51,425 nucleotides of DNA from Paenibacillus chondroitinus NBRC 15376 (GCF_004000765.1 NZ_BILW01000044.1:1-51425); one strand, 5' to 3'; positions 1-8,578 are shown, numbered from the stretch's first letter. Numbers and translations are program-made. The notes: generated from the sequence alone by a model not told the origin.

Positions 1-2
1 CT

Positions 3-533
3 GCTGGCGCTACAGGCGCTACAGGTCCATCCCCTACAACTTCTACAAAAGTAATACTCTTTGGAGGTACCAACGCGGGTTTCCAACGTATAGCAGGTTC
101 TCCTGGTGCGGTATCCAATGTTATACCTTACGTAGTTGCAGGAACCGTTGGGACTCTCGTAGGTTTTTCAGGTTCAATAAATGTTAACAACTTACCTATT
201 GGCACATATCTATACCAAATATGTAAAAATGTTATCAATAACGCTGTTTCACCTGCTGTGGGAAACATTATCTCAACAATAACTATAGTGACAACAGCTA
301 GCATCACTGGCACAATAATCTTTTCGAGTAGACCATCCGACGGTGAAGGTGTACCTACGTTAAATGTGCTTGAATCAAATAATTCTCCTTACACCTTAGC
401 GCCAGCTACCATTTCTTGGACCAGCAATATGGTTGGGAACCCTTTAAATCGCGACGATGCTATAAGTCTTTTCGCAAATCCTAATATAACTCAAAGTGCA
501 GTATATGCTGTTTATGTGAACACTGAAATTTAA
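3..533 (+). CDS. Collagen-like surface/exosporium-type protein, C-terminal part (5' end outside window)
   Basis: The open frame runs in from the left edge with Gly-Ala-Thr triplets (AGATGATGPS), the end of a collagen-like Gly-X-Y tract. A hydrophobic, Val/Ile/Thr-rich C-terminal domain of about 165 residues follows and ends in NTEI. Collagen-like repeats with a compact C-terminal domain are typical of BclA/BclB-like exosporium or other surface filament proteins in spore formers; the terminal domain usually drives trimerisation. Only the last 176 codons are visible, so signal peptide, repeat length and start cannot be judged. The gene is followed at once by a strong hairpin with an A/T run. 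The exosporium role is inference; the repeat character is seen directly. Confidence 0.75.
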   Translation, partial: AGATGATGPSPTTSTKVILFGGTNAGFQRIAGSPGAVSNVIPYVVAGTVGTLVGFSGSINVNNLPIGTYLYQICKNVINNAVSPAVGNIISTITIVTTASITGTIIFSSRPSDGEGVPTLNVLESNNSPYTLAPATISWTSNMVGNPLNRDDAISLFANPNITQSAVYAVYVNTEI

Positions 534-554
534 ACATACTTGCAATTAACTAAT

Positions 555-603
555 TTGGAATTGAAGGTTATTTAAATAAATTATCCTTCAATTCCAAAAA
601 AAA
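555..603 (+). terminator. Rho-independent terminator of the collagen-like gene
   Basis: A perfect 13-bp inverted repeat (TTGGAATTGAAGG and its complement at 585-597) with a 17-nt AT loop sits 22 bases after the stop codon. A-rich sequence follows on the + strand and T-rich sequence precedes it, so it could work in both directions. Confidence 0.75.
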
Positions 604-1165
604 CTAACCTAATATTTAAGGCCCCCATTCTACATGTTGAGGCGATTCCTTTACCACTCATAAGAAATACTGCAATCTCTAAGAATTGCAAAAAAATGTG
701 CCTACCGAAGTAACATCAATTTAGTCTTGAATAGGTCTATTTACTATTTACCTTCATTTGAAATCATGTATGCTTTTTTTGAACTACAAGTTCATCAGAA
801 TCTCCTTCTACCAGGATAGTCTTTTTACAGAGAATGAGCAAAGACTGAGTAGCTCTCCCTCTTTAGCGATTTAAGGTAATTTCATATAACACCTTTTTGC
901 AAAACCCACAAAATAATTTGCCATGTATATATTTCATGAAATTTAAAGAATTCCCTTTTATTGATAATTTTATGAAACCAATACATTTACTCAAGTCTTT
1001 TATAAAACAAATTGTTGCTTGTATACCCCCAATTTCTTTCATGAATCGGTAATCGGTACATTATGCTTGGCCTCATTCGGCAATCGGAACAAATTCTTGT
1101 CATTCATTGATGATACGAATTTGTCTTAATCTTATTTTACTGATCATTCCTCGTAACTTTAACAG
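604..1165. other. Intergenic, no gene recognised
   Basis: About 560 bases of AT-rich sequence with no convincing open frame, ribosome binding site or RNA fold. It lies between the collagen-like gene and a pseudogene and may be decayed DNA. Confidence 0.5.
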
Positions 1166-1584
1166 TTACTTTAATAGTCCATAGAAATACCAACTAAACC
1201 ATACCGCTAATGCAATCCAAACGGCTATAATAAGTGTACCTGTAACCCAATTCTTGAGTTTACCTAGTTTTCTTTGTTCCACTGCCTTTGATCGATATTT
1301 TTCAAGCACTTCTTTCGGAAACAGCCGTCAAGCTATATAAATACCAAGCGGTACAAGAATTAAATCATCAAGATATCCAAGTATCGGTATAAAATCTGGT
1401 ATTAAGTCCACAGGGCAAAAGCATACGCTAATACACAAATTGCAAATATTTTTGTAAACAAAGGCACTCTTGGATCACGATATGCCAAATACATCACCAT
1501 CAGGTTTGATTTAAGTTTCTTTGCTATCGTTTTCGATTTATTTATTAATGATTGTTTTGTTTTTTCAATTGCCTCATCGTCCAT
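1166..1584 (-). pseudogene. DUF1232 (YkvA-like) membrane protein pseudogene
   Basis: The frame starts at 1584 with a basic N-terminus and reaches the typical DUF1232 motif YLAYRDPRVPLFTKIFA, then AYAF, where it shifts and stops (TAA near 1402). Reading on in another frame restores the family continuation VDLIPDFIPILGYLDDLILV, which indicates a one-base deletion near 1420. A second lesion is an in-frame TGA at about 1327-1329 (probably CGA originally, inside the usual R-L-x-P-x-E stretch). The frame then continues to a C-terminal transmembrane segment (TGTLIIAVWIALAVWF) and a TAA at 1166-1168. With two independent lesions the gene is very probably dead. YkvA-like proteins are small membrane proteins of unknown function. 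Confidence 0.8.
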
Positions 1585-1776
1585 TTTCAGTTCACCCTAT
1601 TGAAGTTCGTCTTAATATTAGAAAGCTTCAGGTATTCAATACTATCACTGAAGAAACGTTCTTTCGTTAGTTACATAAGGGGTAAACTTCTACAATCGTT
1701 GCAATCTCTACTATAAATACGTCTTCGTCGGAAAAGTGAACATCGATATTAACTTGGACACTTGTGCTATTAAGTA

Positions 1777-2361
1777 ATGGTAATGCAAATGGAAAGAATA
1801 AAAAAACTTATTATAGAGAAAATCCAAAAAAGCAACCTTGATATTAAGGTTGTTATCAAAGAAGATGTTATTTCTTCAACAAATCAATTGTTATTGGAAT
1901 CAACAGCAAATTATGAACCATTGGATAAAACGATTTATATTTCCATGAAAAAAATCAAAGAGATGTTATCAACAATTGAGGACAATGAAAAGGTCGCTTA
2001 CATTGACTGCTTGATCGCACATGAATTAGGTCATGCAAGTGATGTTGAAGTAGAACGAAGTTGGAACGAATTTAAAAAAACAAAAGAAACGTGGAGAAAT
2101 TTAGTTTATTACATAGTCTTAAAAAGGACTAGCTATGATAACACAATTACAAACGAGATTTATGATGCTGAAGTTTTAAAGCAACTATATGGGGTATACG
2201 TAACTATGAAAACAATAAATTTAGAATTAGAATCAAGAGCAGGGGAATTAGGTCGAAATTTTAGTGACCACCCTACTATGTATGAAAAGTTCAATGAAAA
2301 TAATCGGTTAACATATTTGAGAATATACAAAGTGTTCGAAGAAATTTTAAATATTATATAA
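1777..2361 (+). CDS. HEXXH-motif protein, putative zinc metallopeptidase
   Basis: This 194-aa soluble protein carries HELGH at about residues 87-91 (CLIAHELGHASD). The two histidines and glutamate are the usual zinc-binding/catalytic set of gluzincin or ImmA/IrrE-type peptidases. A downstream LELESRAGELG stretch could supply the third ligand in an ExxxA-type arrangement, though I cannot place it in a family. No signal peptide or membrane segment is seen, so it probably acts in the cytoplasm. The start is uncertain: ATG 1777 is followed by ATG at 1783 and 1789, and none has a clear Shine-Dalgarno sequence. Codon use is very AT-rich, in keeping with the accessory surroundings. Confidence 0.65.
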   Translation: MVMQMERIKKLIIEKIQKSNLDIKVVIKEDVISSTNQLLLESTANYEPLDKTIYISMKKIKEMLSTIEDNEKVAYIDCLIAHELGHASDVEVERSWNEFKKTKETWRNLVYYIVLKRTSYDNTITNEIYDAEVLKQLYGVYVTMKTINLELESRAGELGRNFSDHPTMYEKFNENNRLTYLRIYKVFEEILNII

Positions 2362-2458
2362 TAAATCCTAAATCTTTTTCTAAATTAGGCAATAAATTAG
2401 TTGCAAAATTTTATAAGTTGAATAATATGTTAGTGGGTATATTAGTAAGTGACATTGA

Positions 2459-2487
2459 GAGGCGATCTTTCGCCCCTCCTTTTTTTT
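2459..2487 (+). terminator. Rho-independent terminator
   Basis: GAGGCGA pairs with TCGCCCCTC across a short loop and is followed by eight T residues. It lies about 100 bases after the HEXXH gene and would end that transcript. Confidence 0.6.
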
Positions 2488-2502
2488 GAGAATCACATTT
2501 AG

Positions 2503-2595
2503 GTGGAACTATCCTCCTGTTAACGGAGTGAGGGGCTGCAAGGCTGCAACCCCTTTGGTATTCAACTATGAGTTCTTACGTTAGTTGAATGGTGA
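2503..2595. repeat. Short intergenic repeat, copy A
   Basis: Carries a CTGTTAACGGAG core, a small inverted repeat (AGGGGCTGC, GCTGCAACCCCT) and the segment AACTATGAGTTCTTACGTTA. The block at 3977-4083 has the same order of elements. It looks like a degenerate copy of a short dispersed element; its origin is unknown. Confidence 0.35.
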
Positions 2596-2600
2596 GTTCA

Positions 2601-3068
2601 TTACTGGGAGAGTTCCGTAATGACTCCTTCAAAGGTCCTATAATTAATTAATTGAAGTAGACTTTTCACAGGAACTTTGTCGGTATAGGTCCCTCCCGTT
2701 TTAAACTCTTTGGCCGTTCTTTTCAAGGAGCGAACTGCCGAAAGAGCTAACCCAAAAATGGTATTGCTCGTTTGCCCATCACCCGCCCAACCGTCACCCA
2801 TAAAAACAAACGTAAACTCATTCGTATTCCTCAACTTCAGTAAGTTATTTTGTAAGATCTTCCTGGAAGTTCGGAATAACGATGCTGTGGTCGTCTTCTT
2901 TCTGGATTCGAACCTCACATCAACCATTTTCCTTTCTATTCGTTTGTGCCCATCATATGAACTAGGGATGGGAACCGTAACGGCATCTACGTATCCTAAT
3001 AGAGGAACGTCTAAAGAAAATTCATAATCGTAGGGCATGCATACAAGACTTCTAGTGATTGGCCACAT
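2601..3068 (-). CDS. Hypothetical protein, possibly a fragment
   Basis: A 155-aa frame with believable protein composition. It includes a basic segment (RIERKMVDVRFESRKK) and a conserved-looking acidic/glycine segment (FVFMGDGWAGDGQTSN) followed by an amphipathic Arg/Lys-rich helix. I do not recognise the family. The start at ATG 3068 has no Shine-Dalgarno sequence and an in-frame stop lies just upstream, so this may be the C-terminal remainder of a longer protein. It is divergent from the gene at 3104, with about 35 bases between them. The D-x-R-x-E and GDG motifs could suit a nuclease, but that is speculation. Confidence 0.4.
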   Translation of the reverse strand: MWPITRSLVCMPYDYEFSLDVPLLGYVDAVTVPIPSSYDGHKRIERKMVDVRFESRKKTTTASLFRTSRKILQNNLLKLRNTNEFTFVFMGDGWAGDGQTSNTIFGLALSAVRSLKRTAKEFKTGGTYTDKVPVKSLLQLINYRTFEGVITELSQ

Positions 3069-3103
3069 ACTTATACATTATTAACCATTAAGGAGTGGTG
3101 TAT

Positions 3104-3676
3104 TTGGCGACCATCAAAGCTGGAGATTGTGTCGGCATTCTTTATTTTACCATGATGGGGGCACCTGCTACTGTTCATGACGGTGTTCTGGTTTCGCCTA
3201 AAAGTCTGGATTCGAAAACGTATAGTGGACCGGTTACAATACTGCATTACAACATCAACAGAAACAACGGACATCTCTTTCGCCAACTCATTACTGTTAC
3301 TCCTATTGAGATTCGCAAAACTCCTTTTAAAAAGAATGATCAAAAAGGGCGGTGCAGCAATATGCATTCTTCGCCCGCGATACCGGCCGCTTCTTGCGTT
3401 GCCGTTAAATTCAGAGTTCAACAATCGCCCGCATTCCCAGCAGGGCGTGAAGTGAAAAACGGCAGGTTGCTTTGTCCGATCAAAAATGGGAACAACCCTC
3501 CAAATGAAGTATGGATCTATCATTGGTTAGTAAATAATCCTAATAGCGATTCTCCAAGTTTGAAGCTGGAGCTAAAAAAATATACCGGTGTAACCTACGT
3601 AGAAAAAGTGAGAGTGTTTCCTCTCCCGAAATCCAGAAAACGAGTAGCTCGATTGCTAAAGAAAAGCATCGGTTGA
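3104..3676 (+). CDS. Hypothetical basic protein
   Basis: About 190 aa, beginning ATIKAGDCVGILYF and ending in a Lys/Arg-rich tail (LPKSRKRVARLLKKSIG). The TTG start at 3104 is chosen because AAGGAG at 3090-3095 lies 8 bases upstream; the GTG codons at 3095 and 3098 overlap or touch that site. There is no signal peptide or membrane helix. A Pro/Asn-rich middle and three cysteines are present, but no family is recognised. The strong ribosome binding site supports a real gene. Long frames on the other strand here look like shadows. Confidence 0.5.
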   Translation: MATIKAGDCVGILYFTMMGAPATVHDGVLVSPKSLDSKTYSGPVTILHYNINRNNGHLFRQLITVTPIEIRKTPFKKNDQKGRCSNMHSSPAIPAASCVAVKFRVQQSPAFPAGREVKNGRLLCPIKNGNNPPNEVWIYHWLVNNPNSDSPSLKLELKKYTGVTYVEKVRVFPLPKSRKRVARLLKKSIG

Positions 3677-3698
3677 TTTCTGCAATTAGACATATTTT

Positions 3699-3788
3699 TG
3701 CATAAATAATATCCGATCCACTCAAAGAGAACTATGATCCGGAGGTTGACATCCCATCCTCCGGATCATAGTTCTCTTTGTTTATGCA
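3699..3788. repeat. Very long perfect hairpin, possible bidirectional terminator or element end
   Basis: A 23-bp perfect inverted repeat occupies 3723-3745 and 3758-3780 with a 12-nt loop. It is flanked by an outer 8-bp pair, TGCATAAA (3699-3706) and TTTATGCA (3781-3788), with a 16-nt bulge on the left side only. Such length and perfection exceed a normal terminator, and there is no long T tract. The TGCATAAA/TTTATGCA outer pair also occurs in the terminator at 42982-43030. It lies downstream of the gene ending at 3676 and may end its transcript. Confidence 0.6.
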
Positions 3789-3976
3789 CGCCCTTTTCTA
3801 TTTTCTCCATACCTCAGCTACTCCTTCTCTGTCATTTTAATGAAGCTAACCTTCTCTATTCGCTTACCCCTAATATTCTCAAAATTTCAGATGATTCTCC
3901 GAAAATCTTTAGCTCTGAAATTAAGAACAGGCCAATACAATCCCTTCAATTCGAGAATAGTTTATTCTTCCATTAA

Positions 3977-4083
3977 TTGGAGGTATACTGCCCGTTAGCG
4001 GGGAAAAGGCAGCCTCTTGAATTGATCTCTGCTGCCTTCACTGGTGTTTTATTAAGCTATAGTTCCTCGTTACTTCAATAACC
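3977..4083. repeat. Short intergenic repeat, copy B
   Basis: Contains GGTATACTGCCCGTTAGCGG, a small inverted repeat (AAGGCAGC, GCTGCCTT) and AGCTATAGTTCCTCGTTACT. These match, in the same order, the elements of the block at 2503-2595. It sits just before a histidine-kinase pseudogene. Confidence 0.35.
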
Positions 4084-4103
4084 AATTAAATAAGTTAATC
4101 GCA

Positions 4104-4672
4104 ATCAGCAGCACCTTAGAAAACTTGCCTTTGAATCAAAAGTCGAAGGATGAGCTTTATCAGCTTTCTGAAACATTTAATCATATGATGGAACGTATTG
4201 AGACAAAGTATACGGAAACACAGCGCACTTTATTACCGATACTTAAGCGTCATTGATCTAGTGTAGCTATGTAAAGAGACTATGTAGCTTCTGAGCCACT
4301 CTCTAGCAAAGAAACCCTTGTTCTAGTAAGGCCTTCTAATAGGTGCTGATCGAGAACAAATTAAAAAGGTACTTTTAATTACGCTGGGATAATACATTGA
4401 AATATGCTAACCAAAGAATTGAAATTCACCTTGAAGACCTGGCTTCACACCTAATTATCCGAATTGTTGATGATGGTATAGGTATTCCCTTTAGAAGAAC
4501 TGCCCTTCACCTTCGAACGGTTTTATCGTGTTAACCGATCTAGAAGCCGGCAAACAGGCGCTTCCGATTCTGGTTTAGATCTAGCCATTGCGAAAGCTAT
4601 CGTGAATCTGCACCACGGGACCCTCCAAATGAATTGCGATAGGAATTGCGGAACTGAGGTCATTATTTCCTA
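4104..4672 (+). pseudogene. Sensor histidine kinase pseudogene
   Basis: Translating in shifting frames recovers pieces of one kinase in order. First comes a HAMP-like segment (DELYQLSETFNHMMERIE, about 4150-4205). Then an ATPase N-box leads into the G1 box (ADREQIKKVLLIT, DNTLKYA, VDDGIGIPF, about 4345-4490). An F-box (FERFYRVNRSRSRQTG) and a G2 box (SGLDLAIAKAIVNLHHG) run to a stop at about 4672. The HisKA dimerisation/phospho-acceptor region is missing, and frameshifts occur near 4390 and 4490. It resembles the intact OmpR-partner kinase at 23289. The gene is clearly inactivated, and no matching response regulator is nearby. Confidence 0.8.
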
Positions 4673-4726
4673 GAGAAACCCTTCTTGACCTTGCTTCAAA
4701 AAAACAGTAGCTGATTAGGTGCTGTT

Positions 4727-4766
4727 GAAGAAGCCTACACCTATACATAAAAGGTGTGGGCTTCTT
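4727..4766 (-). terminator. Terminator of the catalase gene
   Basis: GAAGAAGCCTACACCT pairs with AGGTGTGGGCTTCTT across an A-rich loop, 10 bases beyond the catalase stop. One mismatch is seen in the stem. Confidence 0.7.
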
Positions 4767-4775
4767 GGATTAATT

Positions 4776-6866
4776 CTACTTTATCGGGTACGGCTGAATA
4801 ATTCGATCCCAATGCCGATGCTGTGCAATTGCATCTATAAATGACTTGTAGAATGCTTTGTCTGTACGTTGTTCTTCGGTGATCAAAACGCCATTCAACT
4901 GAGTATCTTTCTCTCCTACAGCCTGTACGACCCCTGCGGAAATAAGCAGACGAACACCGTCGCCTACAGCGGCTATAGCCTTATAATGCTGAAATGCTTC
5001 ACGAACAAATCCCGTTGATGCAATGTCGCTAAGCAACTCGTCCACACCTTGAGCTCCTCCGGAAACATAGACGGCGTCATACAACACGGAAGCAGCCGTT
5101 AGCAGTGATTGCTGAGGTTCTATAAGCGTACCGTCAGCACCTTTTACTGGAGCAATTGTTTTACTCACAATCTCTGCCGTTATTTTCGACGCGGTCAACT
5201 CTTTTAGCAGTGCTTGTACCTCTGCCGCGTGATAGCCCGTTCCGAGCATCACCGCCACCTTACGTGTAGCAGCTGTCTTCGCCTTGGTCATCATGCTGAG
5301 CGCAGGAGATATGGCGGTCGGCGTCACAGCGACGCCCTTTGTAGACGTTGCTCCGATGCCTTCGGCTATACGCTCCGCAAGATCCTCTGCCACTTGGCTG
5401 AACACATCCACCACACGCTGCCTAATTTCTTTAGACATTACTTTGCCTAGCTCGAACCGGAATGCGTCTACGATCTGACTTTGCTCGATCGGAGACATGC
5501 TATGCCAGAACATCGAAGCTTGGCTAAAATGATCTTCAAAGCTATTGCTTCTAGCCTTAATCTTCCGACCTTCCACCTTCTCCTCGTAATGGCGATAACC
5601 ACCTTCACTTGGCGGTACTTGCGCAGGATCATTGTTCGCCAAGCTGTTTTTATGATAGCTCGTCTGCCCCTGATTAATTGTCATGCGATGCATGCCATCC
5701 CGTTGATTGTTATGTACTGGTGCGATCGGACGATTAATCGGAATTTCCGAAAAATTCGGCCCACCGAGGCGAAGCAATTGCGTGTCGGTATAAGAGAATA
5801 GCCTTCCTTGCAGCAATGGATCATTCGTGAAATCGATGCCCGGTACAAGATTACCGACATGGAAGGCTACCTGTTCTGTCTCTGCGAAGAAATTATCCGT
5901 GTTCCGATTCAGAGTCATTTTCCCAACAATTCGCACCGGCAAAATCTCTTCGGGCCATAGTTTCGTGGCATCCAGTATATCAAAGTCGAAGTTGAATTCA
6001 TCTTCCTCTTTCAAGATTTGAACGCCTAGCTCGAATTCAGGATAGTTCCCCTGCTCGATCGCATTCCACAGATCGCGGCGATTGAAGTCCGGGTCTTTGC
6101 CAGCTACCTTTTGCGTCTCATCCCATACCAGCGAGTGTACGCCCAGTTTCGGCTTCCAGTGGAACTTAACAAAATGTGACTTGCCATGCTCATTAATGAA
6201 TCGGAACGTATGAACGCCGAATCCTTCCATCATACGAAAACTACGAGGAAGCGCTCGTCCTGACATTACCCACATGATCATATGAGCAGATTCAGTATTC
6301 GTACTTACGAAATCCCAAAACGTATCATGTGCCGACGAAGCTTGTGGAATCTCGTTTGGCGGCTCAGGCTTAACAGCATGTATGAAGTCGGGAAACTTAA
6401 CTGCATCCTGTATAAAGAACACAGGCATATTGTTTCCGACTAGATCGTAGTTTCCTTCCTCTGTATAGAACTTAACTGCAAAACCACGTACGTCTCGTAC
6501 TGTATCGCTTGAGCCCCTTGATCCTGCCACGGTGGAGAATCGAACAAACAAAGGCGTCCGTATCGAAGTATCGGCTAAAAACTTCGCCTTTGTGTACTCA
6601 GCGAGTGATTCGTACAACTCAAATTCGCCATGGGCGCCGAAACCTCTCGCATGTACGACACGTTCAGGTATACGCTCATGATCGAAATGAGTCATTTTCT
6701 CCCGAAAGTGAAAATCCTCCATTATGGTCGGTCCGCGCGGACTAACTTTAAGAGAGTGTTCGTCATCCTCGACTCGCAATCCCTGATTCGTTGTTAGAGC
6801 CTCACCTTTATCCGTAACACGATAGGTATCCAACTGCTTTTGCTTTACGGTATCTTTATCGTTCAC
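4776..6866 (-). CDS. katE: Large-subunit catalase (HPII/KatE type)
   Basis: This 696-aa haem catalase would dismutate hydrogen peroxide to water and oxygen in the cytoplasm. The catalase core carries the distal histidine in RVVHARGFGAHG (about residue 72), the asparagine in DLVGNNMPVFF (about 145) and the proximal tyrosine in RLFSYTDTQLLRLGG. The extra C-terminal domain (about 540-696, from RKVAVMLGTGYHA) is the flavodoxin/class-I amidotransferase-like fold that marks large-subunit clade-2 catalases. The start is GTG at 6866 with AGGAGGGG seven bases upstream; the overlapping ATG is out of frame. It is monocistronic with its own terminator. Composition is nearer to the chromosome than to the AT-rich genes on either side. 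In spore formers such catalases are often sigma-B or sporulation controlled, but no such promoter was identified here. Confidence 0.95.
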   Translation of the reverse strand: MNDKDTVKQKQLDTYRVTDKGEALTTNQGLRVEDDEHSLKVSPRGPTIMEDFHFREKMTHFDHERIPERVVHARGFGAHGEFELYESLAEYTKAKFLADTSIRTPLFVRFSTVAGSRGSSDTVRDVRGFAVKFYTEEGNYDLVGNNMPVFFIQDAVKFPDFIHAVKPEPPNEIPQASSAHDTFWDFVSTNTESAHMIMWVMSGRALPRSFRMMEGFGVHTFRFINEHGKSHFVKFHWKPKLGVHSLVWDETQKVAGKDPDFNRRDLWNAIEQGNYPEFELGVQILKEEDEFNFDFDILDATKLWPEEILPVRIVGKMTLNRNTDNFFAETEQVAFHVGNLVPGIDFTNDPLLQGRLFSYTDTQLLRLGGPNFSEIPINRPIAPVHNNQRDGMHRMTINQGQTSYHKNSLANNDPAQVPPSEGGYRHYEEKVEGRKIKARSNSFEDHFSQASMFWHSMSPIEQSQIVDAFRFELGKVMSKEIRQRVVDVFSQVAEDLAERIAEGIGATSTKGVAVTPTAISPALSMMTKAKTAATRKVAVMLGTGYHAAEVQALLKELTASKITAEIVSKTIAPVKGADGTLIEPQQSLLTAASVLYDAVYVSGGAQGVDELLSDIASTGFVREAFQHYKAIAAVGDGVRLLISAGVVQAVGEKDTQLNGVLITEEQRTDKAFYKSFIDAIAQHRHWDRIIQPYPIK

Positions 6867-7109
6867 ATATAACCCCTCCTACTTCAAGATTAGGCATAGT
6901 ATCCGCAGTCCCATCCTAGTTTATCCTTTTATGGATATATAGCGTTTCGAACCTTTCGAGCAGTAAGCCAAGCCAATTTCTTGAATCGTTAAGCTGGTTT
7001 GCTGCGCTATTTTATAATGAATGTGATACATAAAAAAACGAGATAACCTCCACCAATTTCGGTAAGTCTTGCAACGATTAGGACCCGCATTTCTCATCCT
7101 GTACAGGAA

Positions 7110-8105
7110 TTATTCCGATAACATCTGTGATACCAATTCTGCCGCTAACGTTCGGGACCCACTTATTCCCTTAATATACTTAAATGGGCCGTAACTGGAC
7201 CAATCAATAGTTTTAAGTTTCTTCACATAACTCGCCATACGTTTATAATCAATTTGCTTCTTTTCCTCAGAAACACATTTCGCAAAAATCACAGCCCCTG
7301 CCATTGCAAGAGCATTTAAACAAACGATATGAGTGATTCTATATTCCTTATAATCCAACCATTCCATATTGAAATGTTCTTTAAAAGCATTAAAGTACAC
7401 CAAGACTATCATGAGTTTTTCATCCTTAGATAAATTTGCTACATGATTTGCCTTCAGCATAAACTCTAATATTTTATATAAATTCTGCAAGGTAACATGT
7501 CTACCTGTACTCCTTTTACCAGTAATCGTGCCAATGTAATGAAATGGACTATCGCTTCGAACAATAAGCTCGGTAGCTATCCAACTGAAATCGTCAGAAT
7601 ATCTGCGTAAGTATCTACTTAGAGAAATTCCGATTCCTTTTGCCTTTGTATTTATTGTATCAAATAGCTGAATTTCTTCATCCTCATCGAGAAAGTGAAA
7701 TGCTAAGAAAGGAACATTTATTTCTGAGTTGGTATCCTGTGCATAACGCTTAATTCCACCTAATCTATGTTGCCCATCCATTAATGAAGCCTTTTCCTTA
7801 CATATTAACCTTCCATAGGATGGCCTACTTTTATCATAAGTCGAAAACTCCCACTTCGATTCCGCATTTAGCAAAATAGGAGTAAATAATGCATTATCCC
7901 CCTTTGAAAGGTACATTGCAAAATCATTACACCTTTTAATATCAACTGGACGTTGGTATCCTTTACCTGAAGGATGGTCATATGGCTTCACATAAGTGAG
8001 TTGTAAGGCAGAAGTTGTAGATAAGTTACCTAGATAAGCAACTTTACCCCGCATTTTATATTGAATCACGTTTTCAATAACGTGATGGCTCATTAAATTG
8101 CTCAT
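7110..8105 (-). CDS. DndB-like DGQHR-domain protein, orphan
   Basis: This 331-aa protein has the family signature DGQHR at residues 110-114 (LMDGQHRLGGIKRY), then the usual acidic/hydrophobic strand and an LFDTINTKAKG segment. DGQHR proteins include DndB, the regulator of DNA phosphorothioate modification, and homologues in defence islands and phages. None of the expected partners (dndA, C, D, E or a restriction set) is present, so it is an orphan and its role is unknown. AAGGAG lies 9 bases before the ATG. It is divergent from an XRE regulator, with 137 AT-rich bases between them that should hold both promoters. GC content is low, like the recombinases to the right. Transcription runs toward the catalase. 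Confidence 0.8.
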   Translation of the reverse strand: MSNLMSHHVIENVIQYKMRGKVAYLGNLSTTSALQLTYVKPYDHPSGKGYQRPVDIKRCNDFAMYLSKGDNALFTPILLNAESKWEFSTYDKSRPSYGRLICKEKASLMDGQHRLGGIKRYAQDTNSEINVPFLAFHFLDEDEEIQLFDTINTKAKGIGISLSRYLRRYSDDFSWIATELIVRSDSPFHYIGTITGKRSTGRHVTLQNLYKILEFMLKANHVANLSKDEKLMIVLVYFNAFKEHFNMEWLDYKEYRITHIVCLNALAMAGAVIFAKCVSEEKKQIDYKRMASYVKKLKTIDWSSYGPFKYIKGISGSRTLAAELVSQMLSE

Positions 8106-8242
8106 GGTGTTATTCTCCTTAATACATTAGATGTACTCTTATTTTAGGTTATATAACACCTATTTTCAAATGGTATTAAGTAGTATATTATACTTCATAC
8201 TTTGAATGGACTTACCTACTCTGTTAATAGAGAGGTGAGTAT

Positions 8243-8578
8243 ATGTCGAAGTTCTTTGCTAGTGTTGGAAAAAGAGTTAGATTCTACAGAAAAGCTGCGC
8301 AACTATCACAAGAAGAACTTGGGGCACTTCTAAACATTGATCAATCCTATCTCGGTAAGATAGAACGAGGAGAAGTAAATATAACACTCGAAACGATACA
8401 AAAAATATCGGAAGTCTTGAAAATTTATCCCTATCAATTATTTGAGGTAGTGGAAGAAAGAACGAATAAAGAAAAAAATGAAGTCCTTAATAAAATAGAA
8501 CTTCTTTTGGTTAATCTAAAAATAGATGAGTTGAAGACTATATACAGAATTATTAAGGATATTTTGTTGTTTAAATAG
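8243..8578 (+). CDS. XRE-family HTH transcriptional regulator
   Basis: A 111-aa protein. Residues 8-63 form a classic Cro/C1 helix-turn-helix (VRFYRKAAQLSQEELGALL, then the recognition helix and IERGEVNITLETIQKISEVL). The C-terminal 45 residues form a Lys/Glu-rich helical tail, probably for dimerisation. GAGAGGTGAG lies upstream of the ATG. It is divergent from the DGQHR gene and shares its promoter region, so it probably regulates that gene and itself. The ytfP-like gene follows 75 bases later, with its own promoter-like spacing and ribosome binding site. Defence and mobile-element genes often carry such a repressor. Confidence 0.85.
   Translation: MSKFFASVGKRVRFYRKAAQLSQEELGALLNIDQSYLGKIERGEVNITLETIQKISEVLKIYPYQLFEVVEERTNKEKNEVLNKIELLLVNLKIDELKTIYRIIKDILLFK

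Noticed and set aside
3071..3523. 150-aa minus-strand frame opposite the gene at 3104
   Set aside because: No ribosome site and poor composition; the plus-strand gene has AAGGAG at good spacing.
3734..3976. 80-aa plus-strand frame starting inside the long hairpin
   Set aside because: The start lies in the hairpin arm, there is no Shine-Dalgarno, and the sequence is low in protein-like character.
5214..6745. Several plus-strand open frames opposite the catalase gene
   Set aside because: They are antisense shadows of a clearly coding catalase and have no ribosome sites or family features.
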